A stretch of 58,427 bases of DNA, taken from an uncultured Bacteroidales bacterium (GTDB lineage Bacteria; Bacteroidota; Bacteroidia; Bacteroidales; UBA932). How positions within the stretch are numbered: the first letter of the stretch is position 1; each line of letters starts with the position of its first letter. Where the stretch lies: contig CALUQB010000015.1 of assembly GCA_944322815.1 (NCBI GenBank), positions 1-58,427 of the forward strand, given 5' to 3'. Below, in pieces: positions 51,216 to 58,427 of this stretch. Made by a program: the position numbers and the translations under genes. Below the pieces are notes generated by a model. That model was not told the DNA's origin and searched no databases. It was given only the letters and a program-made list of their open reading frames with translations.

Positions 51216-51596
51216 TTATAACTGTTCATTCAATCTGACAATCATTTCGCTTATCTCTTTGGACAACCTGCTGTTCTCTTCCGCAATATGCATCGGGCCG
51301 TGAATATGACCGAGATGAGCCAGTTGGTTCAGGTTGTTCGCCATTCCTGCAAGGGCACGGAGAGCCTGCACGACATCCTGCGGCAAGGCTTCCCTGACAT
51401 ATCCGTTCACGGCCAGCTCATAGACAATCTCCGAGAGCGGGCGTCCTGACCTCCGGCTCCGGCGTACCAGTTTTGAGTAGTTCGCCCGGTCAAAATAGAT
51501 CTTGACGGGACGGTCGCGTTTCTCCCCGTCGGGCAGTCTTGGTCGGCCTCCCTGCTTGCGTTTTGCATTATCTTCTTCGGTATGTGTCCGGTTCAT
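51216..51596 (-). CDS. MobC-like mobilization accessory protein
   Basis: About 126 residues. The start is set at ATG 51596, preceded by a strong AAAGGAGGTG; the open frame to 51665 lacks such a site. GGRPRLPDGEKRDRPVKIYFDRANYSKLVRRSRRSGRPLSEIVYELAVNGYV read in two parts is the ribbon-helix-helix pattern of MobC/BmgB; the rest (LRALAGMANNLNQLAHLGH) is the bacterial mobilization domain. It binds near oriT and helps the relaxase. Confidence 0.88.
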   Translation of the reverse strand: MNRTHTEEDNAKRKQGGRPRLPDGEKRDRPVKIYFDRANYSKLVRRSRRSGRPLSEIVYELAVNGYVREALPQDVVQALRALAGMANNLNQLAHLGHIHGPMHIAEENSRLSKEISEMIVRLNEQL

Positions 51597-51778
51597 AAAT
51601 GCACCTCCTTTCCGTTGCTGTGTCCGGCTGTTCTTTGGCACGTCCTGCGGTTTTGTGGGACACAAAACCTATACTTGCTCCCCGGACACATACCAACATT
51701 GGCATACGCACGGCAAGGTCTTATTATCGCCGTATATTTGGCTGCCATTATAGTTGCTACGATTCTGTCCATACTGTT
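51597..51778. other. Gap before the mobilization genes, candidate oriT
   Basis: The 182 bases between the ATPase stop and the MobC-like start hold no convincing minus-strand gene. In related elements oriT lies next to mobC, so this is the likely place. No diagnostic inverted repeat or nic site was recognised. A plus-strand frame here encodes a hydrophobic stretch (LIIAVYLAAIIVATILSILF), probably chance. Confidence 0.3.
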
Positions 51779-52441
51779 TTACTTCCTGTATGAAGGGTTG
51801 TCGAATACAATCTTGTCCACCATCTCGTTCAACCTGTCGGCAATCCTGTCCCCGTACAGTTTGCGTATCTGCTGTGGTACAAGGTTGGTGGTGATGAATG
51901 TGAAGCCCCGGTTCTCGTAACGCCTCGTCAGAAGGTCGGTTAGCGGCCTGTGCAGGTTGCCGAACTCCAATACCTCCATCGGCTCACTGCCCATGTCATC
52001 GATGCCGAGCATTTCATGGTCACATAGCCGCAGGAACTCATCATAGTTGCTCCGGCACAGATGGGCTATATGAATGGCATTCACGATGGGCATCCCGTAC
52101 ACATTCCTGTGGAAGTTATCCGGAATCCTGACCACATTGAGCAGGCGTTGGAACGCCCTCATCACGGTAGTCTTGCCGTTGCCGCACAATCCGCACAGCA
52201 TCACACCGCACCTCCTGCCGGAAGTGAGGCTCATGGCAAGGCTTCTAATCTGCGATTCCTCGGCATCGGGGCAGATGAATGTACTACCAGTACGGCATAT
52301 TTCTCCCTCCACGGCACTACGGAGCAGAGCGGCTGCCGTGTCTTCGTCAAATGGCAGCCTAAAACGCTCCTTCATAGTCCCCGGCTGAGACAGCCGTGAC
52401 ATCAGTGCCTGAATAAGCTGTGGATTTCCGTTTTGTTCCAT
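51779..52441 (-). CDS. DnaC/IstB-like ATPase
   Basis: A 220-residue AAA+ protein with Walker A GLCGNGKTT, Walker B EMLGIDDMGSEP and arginine-finger region (FITTNLVPQQIRKLYGDRIADRL). DnaC-like proteins load replicative helicase; here it probably serves replication of the excised element. The start overlaps the preceding gene by 83 bases; internal ATGs at 52402 or 52375 would shorten but not abolish the overlap. Confidence 0.85.
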   Translation of the reverse strand: MEQNGNPQLIQALMSRLSQPGTMKERFRLPFDEDTAAALLRSAVEGEICRTGSTFICPDAEESQIRSLAMSLTSGRRCGVMLCGLCGNGKTTVMRAFQRLLNVVRIPDNFHRNVYGMPIVNAIHIAHLCRSNYDEFLRLCDHEMLGIDDMGSEPMEVLEFGNLHRPLTDLLTRRYENRGFTFITTNLVPQQIRKLYGDRIADRLNEMVDKIVFDNPSYRK

Positions 52442-53099
52442 ATCGGCTTGAGTTTAATTGTTTGACAATCCAATGGTAGAAATGGCTCCGGCAGTCGCTT
52501 TCGTCCCGCTGCCCGTTTCCTCCGATTCTCTGCTCGTCGAAGAAATCCCGGATATACCCGCACAGGCGGTCTGTATTGACCGTGGTGTTTTCTCTTTTCG
52601 CCAGCAGTCCGGTTATTTGTTCCTGCCATGCCGTGTCAGCAAGCAGGATGGATTCAAGTTCTTCCAAAGACTTATAACTGTTATCCCGCGCGGGTTGGGA
52701 GTTGATAATATTCTTGTCTTTGTTTTTATCTTTATCTTCTATATTAGAATGGGTCAACTGTACGGTCAACTCACGGGACAACTGTGGCGTAACCTGTTGC
52801 GGTGCCTGCCGGGGTGATTGCTGGGTCAACGAATAGAGTGCCGGGGTGCGGATTCCTGCTCCCGCCTGAAAATCTATCAGCCCACGCTCCTTGAGATGTT
52901 GGCGTGCCTTGCTGATGTTCTGTTTGGTAGTCGAGAGTCGCACGCAAAGGATGGCGGTATGGCAGGCAAACGGCATATTCCACCGGAGGCGGTTTGCCTC
53001 GTACAGCAGATAGTAATAGAGTGCAGCCTCCGTAGGGTTGAACGGGCTTTGCTCCGCTTCCGTCCAGAATAGGTTGATGTAGTCGTATATGCCTGCCAT
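52359..53099 (-). CDS. Replication-associated winged-helix protein
   Basis: A 246-residue protein. The N-terminal 95 residues (ALYYYLLYEANRLRW, TTKQNISKARQHLKERGLI) form a winged-helix like DnaD/RepA-type initiators; a low-complexity middle follows (EDKDKNKDKNIINSQ); the C-terminal domain (YKSLEELESILLADTAWQEQITGLL) matches conserved proteins of Bacteroidales mobile elements. With the ATPase gene it forms an initiator/loader pair. Confidence 0.75.
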   Translation of the reverse strand: MAGIYDYINLFWTEAEQSPFNPTEAALYYYLLYEANRLRWNMPFACHTAILCVRLSTTKQNISKARQHLKERGLIDFQAGAGIRTPALYSLTQQSPRQAPQQVTPQLSRELTVQLTHSNIEDKDKNKDKNIINSQPARDNSYKSLEELESILLADTAWQEQITGLLAKRENTTVNTDRLCGYIRDFFDEQRIGGNGQRDESDCRSHFYHWIVKQLNSSRYGTKRKSTAYSGTDVTAVSAGDYEGAF

Positions 53100-53102
53100 G
53101 AC

Positions 53103-53273
53103 CTACCGTTTAGGATGGTTGATGATGTACTTCTGTGCCTGTTGGTCGAGTTCCGCCTGCGATGCCACACGGACATTCTTCATCCACGCCTCCAGTTCGG
53201 CCTTGTCGAAGAAGCACAGTTTGCTGTTGGGAATCACTTGAAAAAGGCTTTCATTTTTCAGATCAGCGTTCAT
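53103..53273 (-). CDS. 56-residue protein, Xis-neighbour
   Basis: A 56-codon ORF ending in NHPKR, preceded by a strong AAGGAGG seven bases before the ATG. It starts inside the end of the HTH gene (11-base overlap) and stops 3 bases before the winged-helix gene, so it belongs to the operon. FDKAELEAWMKNVRVASQAEL resembles the C-terminal part of helix-turn-helix excisionase-like proteins. Function unknown. Confidence 0.7.
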   Translation of the reverse strand: MNADLKNESLFQVIPNSKLCFFDKAELEAWMKNVRVASQAELDQQAQKYIINHPKR

Positions 53274-53580
53274 GACGACCTCCTTTTCTTCCTGTGCGTA
53301 TTGCTTCTACATCTTCTCTGCGGTAGCGTTTCCGTCCTCCGAACGGGAAAGACTTTATGTATCCTGTTTTCTCCCAACACCAGAGCGTAGAAGAATCTAT
53401 CCCGTGAAGAGCAAGTACTTCTTTACGCGACATATAGTCATTTGCTGGATTTTCCTGTCCTACAGGTATGGCAGCAGCAGTCGCTTCTTTGAGGATAATT
53501 CTCAAATCTTCAAGTGTAACCATAACACTGACATTTGTTCCCGATTTCAATAATTCCGGTAAATTCATAATCGATTTCAT
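53263..53580 (-). CDS. Helix-turn-helix excisionase-like protein
   Basis: A 105-residue protein. The C-terminal half is a MerR-like winged helix (MSRKEVLALHGIDSSTLWCWEKTGYIKSF, GGRKRYRREDVEAI), the HTH_17 family common in Bacteroidales elements, where it acts as an excisionase or transcription factor. First gene of the replication/mobilization operon. Confidence 0.82.
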   Translation of the reverse strand: MKSIMNLPELLKSGTNVSVMVTLEDLRIILKEATAAAIPVGQENPANDYMSRKEVLALHGIDSSTLWCWEKTGYIKSFPFGGRKRYRREDVEAIRTGRKGGRHER

Positions 53581-53631
53581 TTGGTTTTACATTAATCCGA
53601 CAGTTCCATACAATCGGAACCGGGAGCAAAT

Positions 53632-53685
53632 GAAAAAGGAGATTTCACAGAGAGCAAAAACACTTGCAATCTCTTTGAAATCTCC
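53632..53685 (-). terminator. Terminator after the AbiE-type operon
   Basis: On the minus strand GGAGATTTCA pairs perfectly with TGAAATCTCC (53676-53685 with 53638-53647), with an inner AGAGA/TCTCT stem, followed by TTTTTC. It separates the AbiE-type operon from the HTH gene. Confidence 0.8.
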
Positions 53686-53712
53686 TGGGAATCTCTTGTT
53701 CAGGATATCCTG

Positions 53713-54420
53713 TCAGCCTTTTTGTTCCGACATATATGCTTCCAAGTCTTCTATATTAGGGATAATATACCTCTTTGCCTGTCCGTCATAAAGTTTCCCT
53801 TTAATGTAGGAATCCTCTAATTCGGCAAGTGGCACAAATACGGATTTCAACCACGGAACGACCTCCTGCTTCGGTTGTCCGTAATAATTGGCCATATTCC
53901 ATCCGAAATGAAAAAGATCTGCATTTTTCAGTCTTTCTGGTTTGACTGGATGCAAATCATCAGGAAGTGGTTGCTGCCAGGCATAGCACTCTACATAATG
54001 GATAAGTTTTGAAAGTTCAACCTCCGTAATATAAGGCCCGAGTGCATTCTGTGTATAATGTAGAAATAGATTCAGTTTTTCTTTTTGGCTGTCAAAATAT
54101 TTTCTGTCAGCCTCCTGTTTTACCCGGGTGAAGTCAATGGCTTCCGGTGCATTGGAAATAACACCGATATCCGAGTCTTGCTGCCGCCTTCTAAATGCCT
54201 GCTTGTGCGAAAATATATCTATAACACCGGACGATACCGACAGCACCACCAGATAGAATATCGCACATGTCCCAAGTACAATCAAGAATACCAGATTTGC
54301 AGTCCCGACATCTGCACCTTTGGCCAATATTGTCAATCTGGCCAGCATCGCAACCAGAAGGCCGACAACCACCACTATTGCCAGCAAAATGATGTAACTA
54401 TGGTTGTTTCGGAGATTCAT
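53713..54420 (-). CDS. Two-TM membrane protein, third gene of the AbiE-type operon
   Basis: A 235-residue protein with two N-terminal TM helices (SYIILLAIVVVVGLLVAMLA and FLIVLGTCAIFYLVVLSVSS) and a cytoplasmic helical domain (LFLHYTQNALGPYITEVELSKLIHYVECYAW). No family is recognised with confidence. Its ATG directly abuts the toxin gene's stop (no gap), so it is translated with the toxin-antitoxin pair and may be a third component. Confidence 0.7.
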   Translation of the reverse strand: MNLRNNHSYIILLAIVVVVGLLVAMLARLTILAKGADVGTANLVFLIVLGTCAIFYLVVLSVSSGVIDIFSHKQAFRRRQQDSDIGVISNAPEAIDFTRVKQEADRKYFDSQKEKLNLFLHYTQNALGPYITEVELSKLIHYVECYAWQQPLPDDLHPVKPERLKNADLFHFGWNMANYYGQPKQEVVPWLKSVFVPLAELEDSYIKGKLYDGQAKRYIIPNIEDLEAYMSEQKG

Positions 54421-55488
54421 TTAATATTCCAATTTCAATATCCGAAGCGTTTCTTTCCAGTAGTAAAACGCTTCCTTGTTTATTTTCTGCATTCTGTTCA
54501 GATAGTTATATTCCGTATTATTGATTTGTCCGGAAACCATACCGGAATACAATTCAACAGGTGTATTATCACCTGTAACTATTTTTGCAGCAAGATATGC
54601 CGATTTTGCCGCAGCTACAACCGCATCTGCAAGATGAAAACCGCCATATATGAGAAAGCCCTGAAATCCTCTGATACCGTCCTGGATTTCTGCCATTTTG
54701 ACTGTATCTTCACCTTTGTTCATTTTTCTGGACTCTCTTGCTATCATCAATGCCGTATCGATTATATCATCGCAGACATCCTCCGGCCCGATTGCGAGTT
54801 TCCTGTAATCAATCTGACGCATTGCTACTTTCATGAATGTGTCGGCAACAAGTTTTATATCAATCATGTTGTCCACCAACCTGCCGACATCATGCAACTG
54901 CTTGATAATCTCAATATGTTTCCCCGAATGATATGGAATACCTGTCGTATTCGGAGCAAACGCTGTCAGTTTGTCTCCCAACAACGAATCTACGCCCGGC
55001 ACTATCACTTCTACGCAAGGTTCCTCTGACATCACCCACGAACTTGCTACGGGGACCTTGACGGTCTGCAGATAATAGCATTTCTCAAACAGCACATCAA
55101 GCAATATTTCGGCATTCGGGTTTATATCAGACTTATAGAACAGTTTATAATGCGCCTTCGGCACCGAAACATTGCTTTCTCTCAAATCCTCTTCCCATCC
55201 TGTAAACCGTGAATTCGAAACTACATATTTCAAGGACTTTTCTATATCTGCCTTCGATTCCTCCGTCATTATATCAATGTCAACGGAAAACCTGTCTGGA
55301 TTTTTGATCAACAGCACCATTGAAGTCCCGCCTTTGAAAATAAATTCAAGTCCGGACTGTACCAGTCGTTCAAGCAACAGAAGTGCATATACCATTTTCT
55401 CAAATACAGGCGGATTAATCTTTCTGTATTGTGTCTGCTTACGGAATTGCTCAAGCCATTCTGCCGCAAAAGTCTCTTCCTTTATCAT
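54421..55488 (-). CDS. AbiEii-type nucleotidyltransferase toxin
   Basis: A 355-residue protein. FIFKGGTSMVLLIKNPDRFSVDIDIM holds the nucleotidyltransferase G-S pair (GGTS) and the DxD metal site (D-I-D). AbiEii toxins transfer nucleotides to cellular RNA acceptors and cause growth arrest in phage infection (type IV or related toxin-antitoxin). It starts 4 bases after the antitoxin gene. Confidence 0.88.
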   Translation of the reverse strand: MIKEETFAAEWLEQFRKQTQYRKINPPVFEKMVYALLLLERLVQSGLEFIFKGGTSMVLLIKNPDRFSVDIDIMTEESKADIEKSLKYVVSNSRFTGWEEDLRESNVSVPKAHYKLFYKSDINPNAEILLDVLFEKCYYLQTVKVPVASSWVMSEEPCVEVIVPGVDSLLGDKLTAFAPNTTGIPYHSGKHIEIIKQLHDVGRLVDNMIDIKLVADTFMKVAMRQIDYRKLAIGPEDVCDDIIDTALMIARESRKMNKGEDTVKMAEIQDGIRGFQGFLIYGGFHLADAVVAAAKSAYLAAKIVTGDNTPVELYSGMVSGQINNTEYNYLNRMQKINKEAFYYWKETLRILKLEY

Positions 55489-55492
55489 ATTC

Positions 55493-56227
55493 TTAGATTT
55501 TGCTTTTAGTCACAAACGGCATTATAATACTCTCTATTTCCGGCCTTATCTTTCGCCGATCTGCATAACTAAGTAATTTTGTTATGTTGACCACATAAGA
55601 CCTCAAGGCATTGGCATATATGTTTCCCAGTTCCGTCCCTTGAACGAAATCAAACAGAGTACGGTCAGAGCAAATGTCCACCAATACCTTTTCAAGTGCC
55701 GGGTGCAAGACTCCATCGTTACGGACAAGAGGGGAACGGGAGACAAGTCTTTTTATCACTATCGGGTTTTCCACATTGTACATATAGCGCTGCAAAATAT
55801 CCCCGTCATATAGCATAAAGACGTCCAAGTTCCACTCCTTGAACATATAAAAAACACTTTCAAGTATATCAGCATCAGTCTCAAAAACATAAAACGAGTT
55901 GAAATGCTGGTGTGTCGTCAGACGATTCAGAGCCCCGGTATTCCATACGGAATATTTAAGTTCAGGATATTGTTCACAGAACAACTCCGCCATCTGTTTC
56001 TGTAACTTGTCAGAAGACAATCTGAATGGAACATAGCCTTTATCTGCCAGTTTATAGATGCCTTTCTTTACACGGAATAAAATATTCCGCGCTGTCCATC
56101 GGCTTAACAATACCTTGATATTGTCGTCATTCAGGTTTTCCTGCTCATGGAAATAATCATAAATTTCTTTGAGAGGAATTTCATCATAACGGGAAAAATG
56201 ATTCCTAAACTGCGTCGCTCTGTTCAT
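55493..56227 (-). CDS. AbiEi/DUF6577-like antitoxin
   Basis: About 244 residues. ATG at 56227 is used because the first frame codon (56242) is inside the -7 box. The N-terminal winged helix (IPLKEIYDYFHEQENLNDDNIKVLLSRW, ILFRVKKGIYKLA) should bind its own promoter; the rest (SVWNTGALNRLTTHQHFNSFYVFE, VSRSPLVRNDGVLHPALEKVLVDICSD) matches the DUF6577 group found with AbiEii toxins. Confidence 0.82.
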   Translation of the reverse strand: MNRATQFRNHFSRYDEIPLKEIYDYFHEQENLNDDNIKVLLSRWTARNILFRVKKGIYKLADKGYVPFRLSSDKLQKQMAELFCEQYPELKYSVWNTGALNRLTTHQHFNSFYVFETDADILESVFYMFKEWNLDVFMLYDGDILQRYMYNVENPIVIKRLVSRSPLVRNDGVLHPALEKVLVDICSDRTLFDFVQGTELGNIYANALRSYVVNITKLLSYADRRKIRPEIESIIMPFVTKSKI

Positions 56228-56239
56228 GTCTGTTTTTGG

Positions 56240-56247
56240 CAAATATA
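56240..56247 (-). promoter_or_regulatory. Promoter of the AbiE-type operon, -7 box
   Basis: TATATTTG on the minus strand; the predicted start is only about 6 bases before the preferred antitoxin ATG. Confidence 0.55.
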
Positions 56248-56291
56248 TGTAACTTTTTCCACCAATACTAATTTTGTGGCGATAATTACAC

Positions 56292-57692
56292 TTACTCCAA
56301 ATATCCTATCATCTCTTTTTTCATATCATCGTCAATTGTTCTATAGCGGGCAAAGGCTTTACTGCCTTCCTTGTGTCCGCTTAAAGCCGCAACCATGTTC
56401 GGGTCTTTAACCCGTTTATAGATATTTCCGATGAATGTTCTGCGTGCCATATGCGAAGATGCCAGTTCGTACAACGGCTTGTGCACTTCCTGTCTGGTTC
56501 TCTGATCAAGGACAGTTACAATTCTGTCCAAGCCTGAAATCCTGAAAGCCTCCTTGATTTTACGGTTATAATGTTGCTCTGTAGAAAATGGGAACAGGCT
56601 CTCCCTGCCCGGATCCCTGTATTTTTCTATCAAAGCAAGCGCAGTCTCATTCAACGGGACCCGGACCGTTACCGGCCTATCCTCTTTTGTCTTGTGCTGA
56701 ATGTACTCTACCGCGCCATCAACTATATTGCTATAGGTCATCTTAAAGTAATCCCCGACACGACACCCGACTAGGCATTGGAAAACAAAAATGTCTCTCT
56801 GGGTCTCGATTTCCCTGTCAGCCGAAAGATCGGTTTCCAACAACTGTTTGCGCTCTTCATTGGAAATATATATCGGTGTCCCATAAACAATTTCAGAAAT
56901 TGTAAAATTCTTGAACGGATTATTGGCAGTATATCCATTATCTACAGCCCACAGAATAAATGCCCTGAAACGAGTCATAAGGTCAGACACAGTATTCTGT
57001 CCTCTTTGTTTTGGCATACCTTTAGGCTTCTCATTGCCATCAACATCAAGCACAGGTGGACGCTTGCGGGTCGGAGTCTTGGCCGAAGTTCTTGTCGAAT
57101 AGGGATATTGTTCGTATATGTCAGGATATTGCAGGAATATAGAATTCTCATCCAACAGAAAATCTTCTATTTGACGCAACACTTCCGGAGTCAGTCCCGA
57201 AAATGAAAGTTTAAATCCCTTCGTGTCCACTTTCCTTTTATACAATTCAAACCTATGCAGACAGCGAACAAGCACACGGAAATTCTTTATCCTGTTCTCA
57301 GACAGTTTATGAGCGGTCAAGTACACCTCTATTATGCCAAAGAATGTTTTTTCATGCTCCTTTCTTGCTTTGGTGGGCTTGTGGAATCGCCTGACGATAC
57401 CCTCCAGATATTCCCTTGTTATCGTGGACTTGTCTGCAGATGTATTGATTTCATGCTCCAACAAGTCTGTCAATGCTTTTAAGCGGGTTCGTTTGTCAAG
57501 GAGAAAATCGCGTTCTTCTCCTTGAATCAATGGGATATTGATATCATTCTTCTTTCCCCAACGCTTTCTGTCAATCCAAATACCTGAACCAATTCGCAAT
57601 CTTATGTCCCGCGAGACATAAAGCCTGAGATTTATTTCCGATTCTCCTGCACTGTTGGTCATCTTTCCGATATAATAGTTCGTCTGAGCCAT
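56292..57692 (-). CDS. Tyrosine integrase of the tRNA-Leu element
   Basis: About 466 residues. ATG at 57692 (MAQTNYYIGKMTNSAGE) is preferred; the frame to 57770 starts inside the 22-bp end repeat. An N-terminal arm-binding domain, a SAM-like core-binding domain (residues about 110-260) and the catalytic domain follow, with Arg in QCLVGCRVGDYFKM, H-x-x-R as SHMARRTF, a second His in SGHKEGSKAFARY, and the nucleophilic Tyr in the last. It lies next to attR and should recombine the 14-bp core in tRNA-Leu. Confidence 0.93.
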   Translation of the reverse strand: MAQTNYYIGKMTNSAGESEINLRLYVSRDIRLRIGSGIWIDRKRWGKKNDINIPLIQGEERDFLLDKRTRLKALTDLLEHEINTSADKSTITREYLEGIVRRFHKPTKARKEHEKTFFGIIEVYLTAHKLSENRIKNFRVLVRCLHRFELYKRKVDTKGFKLSFSGLTPEVLRQIEDFLLDENSIFLQYPDIYEQYPYSTRTSAKTPTRKRPPVLDVDGNEKPKGMPKQRGQNTVSDLMTRFRAFILWAVDNGYTANNPFKNFTISEIVYGTPIYISNEERKQLLETDLSADREIETQRDIFVFQCLVGCRVGDYFKMTYSNIVDGAVEYIQHKTKEDRPVTVRVPLNETALALIEKYRDPGRESLFPFSTEQHYNRKIKEAFRISGLDRIVTVLDQRTRQEVHKPLYELASSHMARRTFIGNIYKRVKDPNMVAALSGHKEGSKAFARYRTIDDDMKKEMIGYLE

Positions 57693-57750
57693 AATATGAA
57701 TTTTTCCTGTTTCAAAGGTATGGGAATTCATAAGAACAACCAAATTTTTG

Positions 57751-57772
57751 TGTCCGCAATTTGTCCGCATTT
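57751..57772 (+). repeat. Right copy of the 22-bp end repeat
   Basis: Exact copy of 43806-43827 with its two GTCCGCA units, upstream of the integrase gene. Candidate integrase arm sites or integrase autoregulation site. Confidence 0.6.
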
Positions 57773-57895
57773 TTTAAAAGCCACAGAAACCATATCCAAA
57801 CACAATCTAATAAAATCAATTTATTATATTGGCATATAGATAATTATATATTAAATTCTTTTGGAAAGAATTGACTACATTTTGATAATTCAAAA

Positions 57896-57909
57896 CCGGC
57901 TCCGGGTAC
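57896..57909 (+). repeat. attR core (14 bp)
   Basis: CCGGCTCCGGGTAC, identical to the end of tRNA-Leu at 43733-43746; marks the right end of the element. Confidence 0.85.
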
Positions 57910-57927
57910 GAGTTCAACTCGACAGAC

Positions 57928-57970
57928 AATCGCTAAACCCTTAAAAACAAGAGGTTTAGCGATTTTTCTT
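57928..57970 (+). terminator. Displaced original terminator of tRNA-Leu
   Basis: AATCGCTAAACC (57928-57939) pairs perfectly with GGTTTAGCGATT (57953-57964), followed by TTTCTTTT. Lying 19 bases past attR, it is what followed the tRNA before integration. No gene was seen between here and 58074. Confidence 0.75.
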
Positions 57971-58074
57971 TTCCTCAAATTTCCCCACATTTTCCCCACA
58001 TCTGCAAGAGTTCGGGTAATGTGGACATTTTTAGTTGGTGAGGCGGACAAAAACAGTTGGTAGCCAATATTGAA

Positions 58075-58427
58075 TTATTCAATATTGGGATTTCTTTCAT
58101 TGGAAAAATAAAGATACCATCTGATGAATTTTACTTTGTGGTCGAAGGACAGTCCCCGGTGTATCCTGAGGTTGTCTTTCATGTGACCGAAGAAAGCTTC
58201 AATGGCATTGGTATTCTTGGGCACATCCGGACGGCCAATGAACTTGAACATATTAGGGATTGCGCGTTTCAGGTGGACATATGCCTTTCGGACTTTGTCG
58301 TGGGTATATGATATCTCACCGGTCTCCATATTGACTGTTTTCTGTCTGATAAAAACGATATTAAGATAGGAATACATTAGAAATAAGCTATTTACGAGCG
58401 TTCTTCAAAGACGGAGGTAATGACTTG
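58075..58427 (-). pseudogene. Frameshifted transposase fragment
   Basis: The minus-strand ORF 58377-58075 ends a transposase: NTNAIEAFFGHMKDNLRIHRGLS and KFIRWYLYFSN are the C-terminal DDE-domain pattern of a mutator-like or IS1249-like group. Upstream, another frame reads SLPPSLKNARK and stops at TAG (58388-58390); joining the two frames there gives a continuous family-like sequence. Hence a frameshift, natural or programmed, lies near 58388-58395. The gene continues past the window edge. Confidence 0.6.

Larger units (their letters stand above)
43733..57909. mobile_element. Integrative mobilizable element in tRNA-Leu(CAA)
   Basis: About 14.2 kb between 14-bp direct repeats CCGGCTCCGGGTAC (43733-43746 and 57896-57909), the left copy being the 3' end of tRNA-Leu. 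The right end carries a tyrosine integrase; the middle has HTH/Xis-like, replication and mobilization genes with a relaxase but no conjugative transfer apparatus, so movement needs a helper. Cargo is an AbiE-type toxin-antitoxin operon and a co-regulated array near the left end. A 22-bp sequence repeated near both ends may bind the integrase. Confidence 0.88.

Noticed and set aside
51582-51920. Plus-strand ORF with a hydrophobic segment near the mobilization genes
   Set aside because: It begins antisense to the MobC-like start and runs antisense into the DnaC-like gene; the hydrophobic stretch alone is weak support.
54085-55029. Plus-strand ORF of 314 codons over the AbiE-type toxin gene
   Set aside because: Antisense to two well-supported genes; Cys/His/Ile-rich composition is that of a shadow frame.

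Overview
The window reads as a Bacteroidales chromosome of moderate GC. Promoters repeatedly show the Bacteroidetes -7 box TAnnTTTG instead of a sigma70 -10, Shine-Dalgarno sites are scarce outside mobile DNA, and protein families (BACON repeats, fused FeoA-FeoB, NhaC, Bacteroidales mobilization genes) fit that order. Genus is not determined. Nearly all core genes lie on the minus strand.

Layout. (1) 1-3001: right end of an integrated element with a Rep-like initiator and a large serine recombinase whose reading frame runs into the 3' half of the initiator tRNA gene (2958-3033). (2) 3131-15529: housekeeping genes: hisS, a 29-residue membrane peptide gene, pnuC, pgi, umuC-umuD, a GNAT-like gene, and a shikimate operon aroB / aroD-aroA fusion / aroC, then an NhaC antiporter. 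(3) 15516-21359: a tripartite drug-efflux system in two genes, with the outer-membrane channel fused to the RND pump through a lipoprotein signal sequence. (4) 21500-24245: feoAB iron uptake behind a structured, MITE-like leader.

(5) 24270-41611 is the most unusual core region: fourteen tightly packed minus-strand genes. They encode a phosphothreonine signalling set (soluble FHA protein, PP2C phosphatase, FHA-membrane protein, double-FHA transmembrane serine protease, Ser/Thr kinase), then envelope proteins (triple-repeat periplasmic protein, outer-membrane barrel, anchored Ig-like protein, periplasmic protein, vWA protein recalling TssR), then an FtsX/MacB-type ABC transporter, a lipoprotein with ten BACON-like repeats and a small lipoprotein. 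Kinase, phosphatase and FHA readers inside, with a protease, transporter and surface lipoproteins outside, look like one trans-envelope signalling machine. I do not know a described system with this composition.

(6) 41652-43530: a 6S-like structured RNA, then a hemerythrin-domain gene and a LuxR-type regulator. Their promoter shares an 18-bp dyad with feoAB. (7) 43733-57909: a 14.2-kb integrative mobilizable element in tRNA-Leu(CAA), bounded by 14-bp direct repeats, with tyrosine integrase, AbiE-type toxin-antitoxin, HTH/Xis-like, replication and mobilization genes. Its left half is a cargo array (DnaB-like ATPase, ADP-ribosylglycohydrolase, beta-roll protein, small ORF, two nuclease-like paralogues) in which five promoters carry the same 15-bp operator at fixed spacing, next to a WYL-domain regulator. 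This looks like an undescribed co-regulated, possibly anti-phage, cargo system. (8) The right edge holds a frameshifted transposase remnant.
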